Origin: RBG-16-66-20 sp040752005
GTDB lineage: Bacteria > Pseudomonadota > Gammaproteobacteria > Burkholderiales > SG8-39
Direction of reading: 5' to 3'
DNA length: 64,000 nucleotides
NCBI GenBank assembly: GCA_040752005.1
Contig: JBFMFX010000004.1
Location: forward strand, 1-64,000
The notes beneath the pieces were generated by a model. It saw only the letters and a program-made list of their open reading frames with translations. It did not search any database and had not been told where the DNA came from. Below are positions 44,758 to 54,146 of the stretch, one piece after another; within the stretch, counting starts at the first letter, position 1, and each line of letters opens with the position of its first letter. Position numbers and translations under genes: made by a program.

Positions 44758-45184
44758 CTAGTGCGGCGCTCCGGCGAAGAGCGCCTCGCCGTTCTTCCAC
44801 GCGATGCGCTCGGCGATTTCGCGCGGCAGATACGCGAGCCAGCCGCGCGACCACGCCGCGTGCTCGGCGACGTAATGCCAGCGCTCGGGCGTGAAGGTGT
44901 CGGTGCCGACCATGAGAAAGATCGCCGCGCGTGCGGTAGGGCCGAAGCGAGGGTGGGATCAGCTCGGGCGCGGCCGCGGCCATGCGCTGCTGGCCGTCGT
45001 CGCCGGAGCTGGAGACGAGCGCGCGACGCACGCCCGCTTTCCGGAGAATCGCGATCGCGGCCTCCGGCGGCAGCACGTCCCACGCGTCGTGCGAGTAATG
45101 CACGTGCGCATCGAAGATCGGCAGCTCCGCCGCCGGCGCGGCAAGCGAGAAGGCGAGCACCGCCGCGGCGACCAGCGACCTCAT
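44758..45184 (-). pseudogene. Internally deleted amidohydrolase
   Basis: The N-terminus is intact: signal peptide (SLVAAAVLAFSLAAPAA), then ELPIFDAHVHYSHDAWDVL with the metal HxH motif, to PSLRPYRTRGD. At about 44920 it jumps, with a frameshift, to FLMVGTDTFTPERWHYV and runs to the normal end NGEALFAGAPH. Roughly 110-120 central residues, including most metal ligands, are gone. The remainder cannot be an active enzyme. Confidence 0.75.
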
Positions 45185-45194
45185 CGCACCCGCC

Positions 45195-46613
45195 TCATGC
45201 GCGGGCGCCGTGGCGCTCCAGCAGGCGCACCAGCTCCGTGTTGCCGCGCGCTCTTGCGATCGCCAGCGCGCTGCGCCCGTCCGGGGCGCGCAGATTCGGG
45301 TCGGCCTTGTGCGCGAGCAGCAGCTCCGCGATCGCGGCATCGCCGTTGGCGACCGCGACCATGAGCGCGGTCAGCCCGTCGCTCTGGCGCGCGTTCGGAT
45401 CCTTGCCGTCGGCGAGCAGCTCCTTCACCGCCTGCGCATCGCGCATCACCACCGCCGTGATGAGGTCGTTGTATTTCGCATAGAGCGGGCGGATGTTCGG
45501 CGGGCGCTGGTAGCCCGGGGGTTCGGCCGGGGCGGCCGCGACCGGTGCCGCCTTCGGCGCCTCCTGCGCGCGCTCCGCCGGCGCCGCGGCCTCCTTCGCC
45601 GCCGCGGGCCTGCCCGCCAGCTGGCGCGCAAGCACAAGCTGCGCCACGTCGCGCGCATACGGCCGCACGCGCTTCTCGAGCACTGCGCGCACGGCGTTGG
45701 ACAGGATCTGCAGGCCCCAGCGGCCGGTTTCGCTCTCCAGGAGCTTCACGTATTCCGCCAGCTCCTCGTCGCTCGCCTCGCGGTAAGCGATGTGCATCCG
45801 CGAGCGAAAGCCCGCGCGGATCTGCGGCTCGGAGGCGTTGATCTGGGTGTTGGCGAGCTGGCGCGCCTCCTTGGCGGTCCTGCGGCCGGCCTTCTGCAGG
45901 CCCTCGAACACCGCCTCCACCATCTCGCGCGCCGCCAGAGTGGTGAACTGCACGCCGAGGTCGGAGGCGCGCTGAATCTCGTCCAGCGTCTGGACGAGCT
46001 TCTGGCGCGCGGGCGACGGCGGGTTCTTGCGCAACTCCTCGGAGAAGCGGTGCTTGTCCTCCGGCGTCACGAGCCGCCCCTCGAGCTCGATCATCTTCTG
46101 CACCAGAGGGTGGCGCAGCAACTCCAGGAACCGGCCCATGCGTTCGGCCTCGAACGCGCTCTTCACGCCGTTCGTGACGTCTCCTGCGAGCGCGTCGGGC
46201 TCGAAGTGCTTCTGCGCGAGTTCCTGGATCTGGCGCAGGTCCGGCGCTTGGGCTCCTTCCTGCCCCGGCTGGCTCGCGGCGATGGCGCCGGCCCCGACCT
46301 CGGCGGCGAAGGCGAGGATCTGTTTCTTCAGCCCCGCGGTCTCGATGACCTCGGCGACGAGCTTGTCGGGGTCGGTCGGGATCGGCTTCGCCGCCGCCGG
46401 TTTCGCCGGCGCGGCCTTGCCCGCCGCAGCGGCTGGCGGCTTGGACGCCCCGTCCGATACGGCGGTCTTCGCCCCGGCGGCCGGCTTTGCCGCCGGCGGC
46501 GGAGGCGGCGCCGGCTCCTCCTGGAAAAACAGGAACCACGCTGCGGCGCCGGCGACGACAAGCGCGCCGATTCCGGCGTAGACCGCTACTCGCGGGCTGA
46601 CTTGGATGGCCAT
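45195..46613 (-). CDS. Membrane-anchored ankyrin-repeat protein
   Basis: 472 residues. Helix at ~8-29 (RVAVYAGIGALVVAGAAAWFLFF), a Pro/Ala/Lys-rich linker to ~75, a helical DUF2059-like part (~80-330), another Ala/Pro-rich linker, and about three ankyrin repeats (~375-472: DPNARQSDGLTALMVAVANGDAAIAELLL). ATG at 46613 has GGAGG upstream. Bulk probably periplasmic. Function unknown. Confidence 0.75.
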   Translation of the reverse strand: MAIQVSPRVAVYAGIGALVVAGAAAWFLFFQEEPAPPPPPAAKPAAGAKTAVSDGASKPPAAAAGKAAPAKPAAAKPIPTDPDKLVAEVIETAGLKKQILAFAAEVGAGAIAASQPGQEGAQAPDLRQIQELAQKHFEPDALAGDVTNGVKSAFEAERMGRFLELLRHPLVQKMIELEGRLVTPEDKHRFSEELRKNPPSPARQKLVQTLDEIQRASDLGVQFTTLAAREMVEAVFEGLQKAGRRTAKEARQLANTQINASEPQIRAGFRSRMHIAYREASDEELAEYVKLLESETGRWGLQILSNAVRAVLEKRVRPYARDVAQLVLARQLAGRPAAAKEAAAPAERAQEAPKAAPVAAAPAEPPGYQRPPNIRPLYAKYNDLITAVVMRDAQAVKELLADGKDPNARQSDGLTALMVAVANGDAAIAELLLAHKADPNLRAPDGRSALAIARARGNTELVRLLERHGARA

Positions 46614-46726
46614 GCGACATCCTCCACGGGTTCGCTCGCAAGCCGCGGGCTTTGCGCCTCGCGCCACGGCACTGGCCGATGATACCCGCCGACACAGCAG
46701 CCTCAAAGCGCGGAGTACACTTCCTC

Positions 46727-47266
46727 ATGGTCCCGGGAATCGGCGACGCGCTGAGGGGCTGGACGCTGTGCCGCCGGCTCGCGCCCGCGGAGTTCGACGC
46801 GATCGCCGCCATTGCCGAGCGGCTGGAGCTCGCCGCCGGCGGCGAGCTGTTCCGCGAAGGCGAGGCGGGCGACGGCGTCTACCTGATCGTCTCCGGCGAG
46901 GTCGAGGTGAGCAAGCGCACGGCGGGCGGGGAGCGCTCGCTCGCCCGCCTGGGCGCCGGCACCGTGCTCGGCGAGATGTCGCTGCTCACCGCCGAGCCGC
47001 GCTCGGCCTCGGCGCGCGCGATCACGCCGGCCGCGGTGCTGCGCCTGCCGGCGCCGCGCTTTCGCGCGATGCTCGACGCCGGCTCCGGCGCGGCCCTCAA
47101 GATGGTCGCCGGGATCGCGGAGGTGCTGGCGCGGCGCCTTGCGGCGACGAACGCGAAGCTGATGGAGCTTTCCGAGCGCCTCGACGGCGCCGGCGCGCAA
47201 GACCCCAAGGCGAGGGACGAGAGGCTCGCCGAGCTGCACCGCACGCTGCAGGTCTGGTCTTTCTGA
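46727..47266 (+). CDS. Cyclic-nucleotide-binding-domain protein
   Basis: 179 residues: one cNMP-binding fold (GELFREGEAGDGVYLIVSGEVEVSKR; GTVLGEMSLLTAEPRSASARA), then a short helical tail. No helix-turn-helix, so not a CRP-type factor. The phosphate-binding cassette GEMSLLTAEPRSA is present. I chose ATG 46727. Role unknown. Confidence 0.75.
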   Translation: MVPGIGDALRGWTLCRRLAPAEFDAIAAIAERLELAAGGELFREGEAGDGVYLIVSGEVEVSKRTAGGERSLARLGAGTVLGEMSLLTAEPRSASARAITPAAVLRLPAPRFRAMLDAGSGAALKMVAGIAEVLARRLAATNAKLMELSERLDGAGAQDPKARDERLAELHRTLQVWSF

Positions 47267-47309
47267 GCCGCGGAGCGGCGCGTGTCGGCGCGGGTGCGCC
47301 CTGCGGCCG

Positions 47310-48404
47310 TCAGACGTTGAAGCGAAAGCGGATCACGTCGCCGTCGCGCACGACGTAATCGCGCCCTTCGAGACGCATCTTGCCGGCCTCCTTCGCGCCC
47401 TGCTCGCCGCCGCAGGCGCAATAGTCCTCCCAGCCGATCACCTCGGCGCGGATGAAGCCGCGCGCAAAATCGGTGTGGATCGTCGCCGCCGCCTCGACCG
47501 CGGTCTGGCCGACGTGCAGCTGCCAGGCGCGCACCTCCTTCGGCCCGGCGGTGAAAAAGGTCTCCAGCCGGAGCAGTGCGTAGGCCGCGCGCACGAGGCG
47601 CGCAAGGCCCGGCTCGGTCATTCCCATCGCGTCGAGGAACACCTTGCGGTCCTCGTCGGTCATGTCGGCGATCTGCGCCTCGATCGCGGCGCAGATGGCC
47701 ACCGCCTGCGCGCCTTCCTGCGCGGCGCGGCGCTCGATCGCGGCGAGGCGGGGGTTGTCGCGAAAGCCGTGCTCGGCGACGTTGGCGACGTACAGCATCG
47801 GCTTCATCGTCAGAAGAAAGAGCGGATCGAGCACCGCGCGCTCCTCCCTTGCCCAGTCGAGCGCGCGCGCGGGCTTGCCGGCGTCGAGCGCGGCTTGTGC
47901 CTTCTTCAGCACGGCGACCAGGCGCTGCGCCTCCTTGTCGCCGCCGGCCTGTGCCACTTTCTCGTACTTGGCGAGCTGGCGCTCGATGCTCTGCAGGTCG
48001 GCGAGCGCCAGCTCGGTGTGGATGGTCTCGATGTCCGAGAGCGGATCCACCCGGCCCGCGACGTGCGCCACGTCCGGATCGTCGAACGCGCGCACGACAT
48101 GCACGATCGCGTCCACCTCGCGGATATGGGCGAGGAACTTGTTGCCGAGACCCTCGCCCCTGGACGCTCCGGCGACCAGTCCGGCGATGTCCACGAACTC
48201 GACCGTGGCGGGCACGATGCGCTGCGGCCTGGCCACCGCCGCGATGGCCTCGATCCGCGGGTCGGGCACCGGCACGACGCCGACGTTCGGCTCGATCGTG
48301 CAGAACGGATAGTTCTCCGCGGCAACCGAAGCCTTCGTGAGCGCGTTGAAGAGGGTGGACTTGCCGACGTTCGGCAGGCCCACGATCCCGCACCGCAGGC
48401 CCAT
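47310..48404 (-). CDS. ychF: Redox-regulated ATPase YchF
   Basis: 364 residues, full length. N-terminal MGLRCGIVGLPNVGKSTLFNAL (P-loop) and C-terminal TGS domain ending VVRDGDVIRFRFNV. YchF is an Obg-family ATPase linked to ribosomes. Its ATG shares one base with the pth stop (TAATG). Confidence 0.95.
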   Translation of the reverse strand: MGLRCGIVGLPNVGKSTLFNALTKASVAAENYPFCTIEPNVGVVPVPDPRIEAIAAVARPQRIVPATVEFVDIAGLVAGASRGEGLGNKFLAHIREVDAIVHVVRAFDDPDVAHVAGRVDPLSDIETIHTELALADLQSIERQLAKYEKVAQAGGDKEAQRLVAVLKKAQAALDAGKPARALDWAREERAVLDPLFLLTMKPMLYVANVAEHGFRDNPRLAAIERRAAQEGAQAVAICAAIEAQIADMTDEDRKVFLDAMGMTEPGLARLVRAAYALLRLETFFTAGPKEVRAWQLHVGQTAVEAAATIHTDFARGFIRAEVIGWEDYCACGGEQGAKEAGKMRLEGRDYVVRDGDVIRFRFNV

Positions 48405-49168
48405 TATTTCCTGCGGCCGGGGTGCAACAACGAGCCGAACAACCCCTTGAGCCTGCCCGCCGGCTGCGCCTCGGGCTGCGGCGCGGGCGCAGGCGGCGGG
48501 GTTTCGGAGCCTTGCGGCGCCGGCGCGGGTTTCACCGTCGCGGCGGCCGGTCCGGCCGTGTTCTTCAGCGGCCCGCCCGCGGCCCTGCGCGTCTGCTCCG
48601 GATCGGTATGCAGCCTCTGCATCGCCGCCTGCATGTCGCCGGAGAGTATCTGCGGCATCACCTCCAGCGCGCGCTCGATCGCCTCGTCAATCGCCGTGCG
48701 CTCCTCGGCCGTGGGCCGGGCGAGCACGTAGCCCGGGACCGCGTCCTTGTTGCCCGGATGGCCGATTCCCAGGCGCAGCCGCCAGTAGTCGTGGGTGGCG
48801 AGGCGATGCGAGATGTCCTTCAGCCCGTTGTGCCCGGCGATGCCGCCGCCCAGCTTCAGCCGCGCGACGCCGGGAGGGAAGTCCACCTCGTCGTGCACCA
48901 CCAGGATCTCCGCGGCCGGGATCCTGAAGAACGAGGCGAACATCTGCACCGGCCGGCCGCTCGCATTCATGAAGCTCTGCGGCAGCATCAGCCATGCGCC
49001 GTTTCCGGGCAGCCGCCCGACCAGCGCCTGAAACTTCGCGTCCTTGCGCAGCGCGACGTGCTCGCGCGCGGCAAGCCGCTCGACGAGCCAGAAACCCGCG
49101 TTGTGGCGGGTGCGCTCGTATTCCTTGCCCGGATTGCCCAGGCCGACGATGAGGCGGATGGCGGCCAG
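48404..49168 (-). CDS. pth: Peptidyl-tRNA hydrolase with a CTG start and a Pro-rich tail
   Basis: 254 residues if translation begins at CTG 49168, the codon straight after the rplY stop. From there the protein is a complete Pth: AAIRLIVGLGNPGKEYERTRHNAGFWLVE with catalytic His, MLPQSFMNASG, HDEVDFPPG. No ATG, GTG or TTG is in frame upstream of ATG 48988, which would remove the catalytic region. A purine-rich GAGAAGAAG precedes the CTG. After ~195 residues a Pro/Ala-rich tail is added. Pth recycles peptidyl-tRNA. Confidence 0.85.
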   Translation of the reverse strand: MAAIRLIVGLGNPGKEYERTRHNAGFWLVERLAAREHVALRKDAKFQALVGRLPGNGAWLMLPQSFMNASGRPVQMFASFFRIPAAEILVVHDEVDFPPGVARLKLGGGIAGHNGLKDISHRLATHDYWRLRLGIGHPGNKDAVPGYVLARPTAEERTAIDEAIERALEVMPQILSGDMQAAMQRLHTDPEQTRRAAGGPLKNTAGPAAATVKPAPAPQGSETPPPAPAPQPEAQPAGRLKGLFGSLLHPGRRK

Positions 49169-49870
49169 TTACTTCTTCTCTTTCTTCTCGGCCTTCTCGC
49201 CGCCGGCAGCGGCCTCCGGCGTCTTTTCCGGCGCCGCCTGCTCGGTGGTCGGCACCTCCGCCGCGGGCACCGCCTCGGCAGGGGCCGCTTCCTCCTCGGT
49301 CACCAGCGCCGGCACGATGACCGTCGCCACCACCGGGTCTTCGCCCCGGTGCAGCACCGCCTCGACGCCCTTCGGGAGCTTCAGGTCGCTCACGTGCACC
49401 GAATGGCCGACGGCGAGCCCGCCCAGGTCCACCTCGATGTACTCCGGCAGGTCGTCGGGGAAGCAGCGCACGTCGAGCTCGTTCATGACGTGGTTGATGA
49501 CCCCGCCCTGCTCCTTGACGCCCGGCGCCTTGTCCTCGTTGACGAAATGCAGCGGCACCTTGACGTGGATCTTGCGGTCGCGCACGACGCGCTGGAAGTC
49601 CACGTGCAGCACCTGCGACTTGTAAGGATGCATGTTGAAGGCGCGCAGCAGCACCGGCTGCTTTTCGCCTTCCAGGTCGAGCGTCAGGATCGAGGCATGG
49701 AACGCCTCGTTGGTCAGCTTCTGCATCAGGTCCTTGTGGTCGAGCTGGATGCTGACCGGCTCGGCGGTGCCGCCGTAGACGATGCCGGGCACCAGTCCCT
49801 TGCGGCGCAGGCGGCGGCTCGCACCCGTTCCCTGCACCGTGCGCCGCTGGGCGCTGATTTCGATCTTCAT
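49169..49870 (-). CDS. rplY: Ribosomal protein L25 (CTC form)
   Basis: 233 residues: N-terminal 5S-rRNA-binding domain (KIEISAQRRTVQGTGASRRLRRKGLVPGIVYGG), a TL5/CTC domain, and an acidic/Lys-rich tail ending EKAEKKEKK. Start at ATG 49870, preceded by GAGGAGTGA. Its stop abuts the start of pth. Confidence 0.94.
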   Translation of the reverse strand: MKIEISAQRRTVQGTGASRRLRRKGLVPGIVYGGTAEPVSIQLDHKDLMQKLTNEAFHASILTLDLEGEKQPVLLRAFNMHPYKSQVLHVDFQRVVRDRKIHVKVPLHFVNEDKAPGVKEQGGVINHVMNELDVRCFPDDLPEYIEVDLGGLAVGHSVHVSDLKLPKGVEAVLHRGEDPVVATVIVPALVTEEEAAPAEAVPAAEVPTTEQAAPEKTPEAAAGGEKAEKKEKK

Positions 49871-49937
49871 CGGTTCACTCCTCGCGGTTTGCCGCCGGCC
49901 CCGCGACCAGGCGCCGGCGGCGGTTGGCAATCCTTTT

Positions 49938-50909
49938 CTATTCGGTGAACAGCGAGCTCACCGACTCCTCGGTGTAGATCCGCAGGATCGTCTCGGCGAG
50001 CAGCCCCGCCACCGAGAGCTGGCGGATCTTCGGGCACGCGCGCGCGTCCTCGCGCAGCGGAATCGTGTCGGTCACCACCAGCTCATCGAGCTCCGAGGCG
50101 GCGATGCGCGCCACCGCGCCCCCCGACAGCACCGGGTGGGTGCAGTACGCGACCACGCGCGTCGCGCCTTCCCTTTTCAGCACCTCGGCCGCCTTGCACA
50201 GCGTGCCGGCGGTGTCCACCATGTCGTCCATGATGACGCAGGTGCGGTCCTTCACCTCGCCGATCACGTTCATCACCTCGGCGACGTTGGCCCTCGGGCG
50301 CCGCTTGTCAATGATCGCCAGATCGGAATCCAGGCGCTTGGCGAGCGCGCGCGCGCGCACCACGCCGCCGACGTCGGGCGAGACCACGATCAGGTTGTCG
50401 TAGTTCTGCTTCCAGACGTCGCCCAGCAGCACCGGCGCGGCGTAGATGTTGTCCACCGGCACGTCGAAGAAGCCCTGGATCTGGTCGGCGTGCAGGTCCA
50501 TCGTCACCACCCGCGCCACGCCCACCGAGGTGAGCATGTTGGCGACCACCTTGGCGCTGATGCCGACGCGCGCCGAGCGCGGGCGGCGGTCCTGGCGCGC
50601 GTAGCCGAAGTACGGGACCACCGCCGAGACGCGCGCGGCCGAGGAACGCCGCAGCGCGTCCATCATCACCATCAGCTCCATCAGGTTGTCGTTGGTCGGC
50701 GCGCAGGTGGACTGCAGCACGAACACGTCCTTGCCGCGCACGTTCTCCATGATCTCGACCATCACCTCGCCGTCGGAGAAGCGCCCGACGATCGCGCGCC
50801 CGAGCGACATGCTGAGATGGCGCACGACGTCCTGCGCCAGCCGCGGGTTGGCGTTGCCCGCGAAGATCATCAGGCGCTCGAGCGCCGCGTGCGGAATGTT
50901 CGGCTTCAC
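49938..50909 (-). CDS. prs: Ribose-phosphate pyrophosphokinase
   Basis: 323 residues. GNANPRLAQDVVRHL, GRFSDGEVMVEI, PYFGYARQDRR, and VVSPDVGGVVRARALAK with the PRPP loop DDMVDTAGTL. Makes PRPP from ATP and ribose 5-phosphate. GTG start at 50909; the frame is open further up through the tRNA gene but with no family sequence. Confidence 0.93.
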   Translation of the reverse strand: MKPNIPHAALERLMIFAGNANPRLAQDVVRHLSMSLGRAIVGRFSDGEVMVEIMENVRGKDVFVLQSTCAPTNDNLMELMVMMDALRRSSAARVSAVVPYFGYARQDRRPRSARVGISAKVVANMLTSVGVARVVTMDLHADQIQGFFDVPVDNIYAAPVLLGDVWKQNYDNLIVVSPDVGGVVRARALAKRLDSDLAIIDKRRPRANVAEVMNVIGEVKDRTCVIMDDMVDTAGTLCKAAEVLKREGATRVVAYCTHPVLSGGAVARIAASELDELVVTDTIPLREDARACPKIRQLSVAGLLAETILRIYTEESVSSLFTE

Positions 50910-50919
50910 GGCGCGGGAA

Positions 50920-50997
50920 TGGCTGGGGCGCCAGGATTCGAACCTGGGAATGCCGGAATCAAAATCCGGTGCCTTAAACCAGCTTGGCGACGCCCCA
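50920..50997 (-). tRNA. tRNA-Gln (anticodon TTG)
   Basis: 75 bases plus an encoded CCA. Acceptor arms TGGGGCG and CGCCCCA, anticodon stem CCGGA/TCCGG around loop TTTTGAT, and T-loop GGTTCGAATCC. It lies between ispE and prs, as usual in betaproteobacteria. Confidence 0.95.
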
Positions 50998-51015
50998 TCC
51001 GGACAACCCTCGTGC

Positions 51016-51852
51016 TCATGCGGCCCAGTCGTAAAGCGGGTGGCGCTCCAGGCCCCGGGCGACGAAGCCGCGCATGCCTGCGGGCAGTTGCGCGGCGAGC
51101 GCCTCGGCGTCCGCGGCGCGGGCAAACTCGGCGAACACGCAGCCGCCGGAGCCGGTCATGCGCGCCCCTTCTGCCCGGTCTCGCAGCCACGCGAGCGCCG
51201 CCGCGACTTCGGGATGGCGGCGCGCCACGACCGCCTCGAGATCATTGCGCCCCTGCCCCGGAAAAAAGGGCGGTATTGTGAGTCGTTTCGTATCCCGTGT
51301 CAATGCGGGATCGGCGAAGATTTCCGCCGTGGAAACCGCCACTTGCGGCTCGATCACCAGGTACCACGCCGGCGGCAGATCGAGCGCGGTGAGCCGCTCG
51401 CCGCGGCCCTCGCCGAGCGCGTTGCGCCCGAAGATGAACAGCGGCACGTCGGCGCCGAGCTCGGCGGCGAGCGCCATCAGCGCGGCGCGCGGCAGCGCGC
51501 AGCCCCAGAGCCGGTTGAGCGCGAGAAGCGTGGTCGCCGCATCCGAGGAGCCGCCGCCCAGGCCGCCACCGGCCGGCAGCGCCTTCTCGAGCGCGAGGTC
51601 GGCGCCGGGCGCCGCGCCGGTGCGCGCCTTGAGCAGCCGCGCGGCGCGCACGCACAGGTTCGCCTCGCCGTACTCGCCCGAGAAGCGGATCTCGCCGTCG
51701 GCGCGCACGGCGATGCCGACGCGGTCGCAGCGGTCAATGAGGCGAAAGACGGTCTGCAGCTCGTGGTAGCCGTCGCGCCGGCGCCCGAGCACGTGCAGGA
51801 ACAGGTTGAGCTTGGCGGGCGCCGGCAGCCACTGCATCGGCGCGCCGTTCAT
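51016..51852 (-). CDS. ispE: 4-diphosphocytidyl-2-C-methyl-D-erythritol kinase
   Basis: 278 residues of the GHMP kinase family. PAPAKLNLFLHVLGRRRDGYHEL, the ATP loop LPAGGGLGGGSSDAA, and GADVPLFIFG, then MTGSGGCVFAEF. Acts in the MEP isoprenoid pathway. ATG 51852 overlaps the lolB stop by four bases. Confidence 0.93.
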   Translation of the reverse strand: MNGAPMQWLPAPAKLNLFLHVLGRRRDGYHELQTVFRLIDRCDRVGIAVRADGEIRFSGEYGEANLCVRAARLLKARTGAAPGADLALEKALPAGGGLGGGSSDAATTLLALNRLWGCALPRAALMALAAELGADVPLFIFGRNALGEGRGERLTALDLPPAWYLVIEPQVAVSTAEIFADPALTRDTKRLTIPPFFPGQGRNDLEAVVARRHPEVAAALAWLRDRAEGARMTGSGGCVFAEFARAADAEALAAQLPAGMRGFVARGLERHPLYDWAA

Positions 51853-52421
51853 CGCCACTGCGCGATCGCCAGGCGCAGCTCGATCCCCGGGTAGGTGAGG
51901 CGCAGCCGCGCCGGGCGCGCACCGACATACTCCAGGTACTCGATCGTCCAGCCCGCTTGCTCCAGTTGCGCGAGTCGCCCTTCGCCATCCAGGCGCGCGC
52001 GCGACGGGCCCGGCGCCGGGCGCGCGCGCACCCAGTCGGCGAGCCCCGCGAGCGGCAGCCGGAAGCCGAGCACCTGCTCGGTGAGGCTCTCGGCGTCGGG
52101 CGCGCGGTATTCGCGATCGTCGGCGGTGCTGAGGACGAACTCGCCGTCGGTGCGCCGGATCCGCGCGACGCCCTGTCCGAGCGCCGACGTGATCAGCAGT
52201 TCCTCGGCGCCGGCGGCCCGGCGCCATGCCATGCTGCCGCTTGCCGCCTCGCCGCGGTAGGACACCGCAAAGCGGCCCGCCAGCTCGAACTCCGCGGGCT
52301 CCGGCGAGGGCGCGAGCTGCGGCGCGGCGCAGGCGGCGAGCGCAAGGGCCGCAGCGAGAGCGGCGAGAGCGCCCGGCCGCGCCGAGCGGCGCGCCGCGCG
52401 CGCGGAAATTTCCCGGCTCAA
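51849..52421 (-). CDS. lolB: Outer-membrane lipoprotein LolB
   Basis: 190 residues from TTG 52421, which overlaps the upstream stop as TTGA. The signal peptide ends LALAACAAP, a lipobox; the mature part (FELAGRFAVSYRGEAASGSMAWRR) fits LolB, which receives lipoproteins from LolA at the outer membrane. ORF sequence further upstream is out of register with the family. Confidence 0.82.
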   Translation of the reverse strand: MSREISARAARRSARPGALAALAAALALAACAAPQLAPSPEPAEFELAGRFAVSYRGEAASGSMAWRRAAGAEELLITSALGQGVARIRRTDGEFVLSTADDREYRAPDAESLTEQVLGFRLPLAGLADWVRARPAPGPSRARLDGEGRLAQLEQAGWTIEYLEYVGARPARLRLTYPGIELRLAIAQWR

Positions 52422-54094
52422 GGATTGAAGCGCTTCAGCGTCTTCTGCAGCGTTTCGTTGTCCGGCGCGAGCTTGTGCGCCTCGCCCCAGATGCGGCGCG
52501 CCTCGTCGCGCTCGCCGAGCACCCACAGCACTTCGCCCAGGTGCGCGCCGATTTCGCCGTCGGGCCGGCCCTCCCACGCCTGGCGCAGGTAGCGTACTGC
52601 GCCCTTTAGGTCGCCCATGCGGTAGAGCACCCAGCCCATCGAATCAATGATGTAGTGGTCCTCGGGCGCTAGCTCCAGCGCCCTCTCGATCAGCTTCTTC
52701 GCCTCCGCGAGCCGCAGGTTGCGCTCGGCGAGCGAGTAGCCGAGCGCGTTGTAGGCGTGGGCGTGGTCGGGCTTGACCTGGATCAGGCGCTTCAGGTTGG
52801 TCTCGAGCACGTCGAAGCGGTCGAGCTTCTCGGCGGTGAGCGCCTGGTCGTAGAGCAGCTCGGGCTGGTCGGGTTCGCGCGCGAGCGCCTCGGCGAGCAG
52901 GTCGAAAGCCTCCTGATGCATGCGCGCGTCGCGCAGCAACTGCGCCTCGGCGAGCAGGAGCTGGACTCTCTGCTCCGGCGTGGCGGCGACCCGGTGCAGG
53001 TACTCGCGCGCGGCCTGGAGCTTGCCCTGGCGCGCGATCGCCTGCGCGGCGCGCATGCGCGCCGGCAGCGCCAGTTCGCCGTGCTCGATTTTCTCGTACC
53101 AGTCCACCGCGCGCGGCCAGTCCTTGCGTTCCTCGGCGATTTGCCCGAGCGTGTAGCGCACGCGATCGGCGTCGCGCGCGCCCAGCTCGAGCAGGCGCGT
53201 CAGCTTCGCTTCCGCGGTGTCGAAGTCCTTCACCTGCATGGCGAGCAGCCCGACCGCGAACAGGGCGTCGGCGTCGTTCGGCTGCGATTCGAGGATGCGC
53301 TCGAACTCGGCGCGCGCCTCGGCGATCCGCTTGTCGGCGGCAAGCACGCGGGCGTACTGCATCCGTACCTCGCGCGAGCCCGGGTTCTTCGCCAGGTACT
53401 CGGCGAGGCGCGCGGCCGCGCGCGCCGGCGAGCGCCGCTCCAGCAGCTGCGCCTCGGCGAGCGCCGGCAGCTCCCAGTCCGGCCGCAGCTCCTGCGCAGC
53501 GCGCAGCTCGGCGAGCGCGCGCTCCTCGTCTTCGGCCGCGGCGGCGACCTGCGCCACGGCCAAGCGCGCCTGCGCCAGTTGCGGAAACTGCGCCGCGAGG
53601 CGCTCGAGCAGGCGCAGGTTCGCCTGCGGGTCGCGGCTGGCGGCGAGCACGCGCGGCAGCTGCATGAAGAGGTTGGGCGCCTGAGCCGGCTGGGCGGCGA
53701 GCAGCTTTTGCAGCACCGGCCCGGCCTCGGCGACGCGCTTTTGCTGCACCAGCAGCTGGGCGAGGAACTGCATCGCCTGCGGCGAGGCGGGATCGGTTTC
53801 GTGCCACAGGCGCGCGGCCTCCAGCGCAAGCGCCGGCATGCGGGCGAAATTGGCGATCTCCAGCGCCCGCCTGGCGATGCGCGGATCGCGCGTGCGCCGC
53901 GCCAGTTCCACGTACGTCTGCGCCGCCACCTGCGCATCGCCGCGCTGCGCGGCGATCTCGGCGAGCAGAAACTCGTACAGCAGCTGCGGCGTCAGCTCCT
54001 GCGGCGGCGCGCCGGCGGACTCGGGCCGCGCGGGCACGGCGGCGAGGGAAAGCAGCGCCGCGACGACGGCGGCAAACGCACGGGAATACGGCAT
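52418..54094 (-). CDS. TPR-repeat periplasmic protein
   Basis: 558 residues. Signal peptide (AFAAVVAALLSLAAVPARP), then many TPR-like helix pairs, e.g. AHAYNALGYSLAERNLRLAEAKKLIERALELAPEDHYIIDSMGWVLYRMGDLKGAVRYLRQAW. Encoded directly before lolB, as in many betaproteobacteria, where it is linked to outer-membrane assembly. Exact role unknown. Confidence 0.85.
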   Translation of the reverse strand: MPYSRAFAAVVAALLSLAAVPARPESAGAPPQELTPQLLYEFLLAEIAAQRGDAQVAAQTYVELARRTRDPRIARRALEIANFARMPALALEAARLWHETDPASPQAMQFLAQLLVQQKRVAEAGPVLQKLLAAQPAQAPNLFMQLPRVLAASRDPQANLRLLERLAAQFPQLAQARLAVAQVAAAAEDEERALAELRAAQELRPDWELPALAEAQLLERRSPARAAARLAEYLAKNPGSREVRMQYARVLAADKRIAEARAEFERILESQPNDADALFAVGLLAMQVKDFDTAEAKLTRLLELGARDADRVRYTLGQIAEERKDWPRAVDWYEKIEHGELALPARMRAAQAIARQGKLQAAREYLHRVAATPEQRVQLLLAEAQLLRDARMHQEAFDLLAEALAREPDQPELLYDQALTAEKLDRFDVLETNLKRLIQVKPDHAHAYNALGYSLAERNLRLAEAKKLIERALELAPEDHYIIDSMGWVLYRMGDLKGAVRYLRQAWEGRPDGEIGAHLGEVLWVLGERDEARRIWGEAHKLAPDNETLQKTLKRFNP

Positions 54095-54146
54095 GGAGGC
54101 CGCAGTCTAGGTATATTCGCTCGCGCGCACAAGGCGATTGCCCCGC

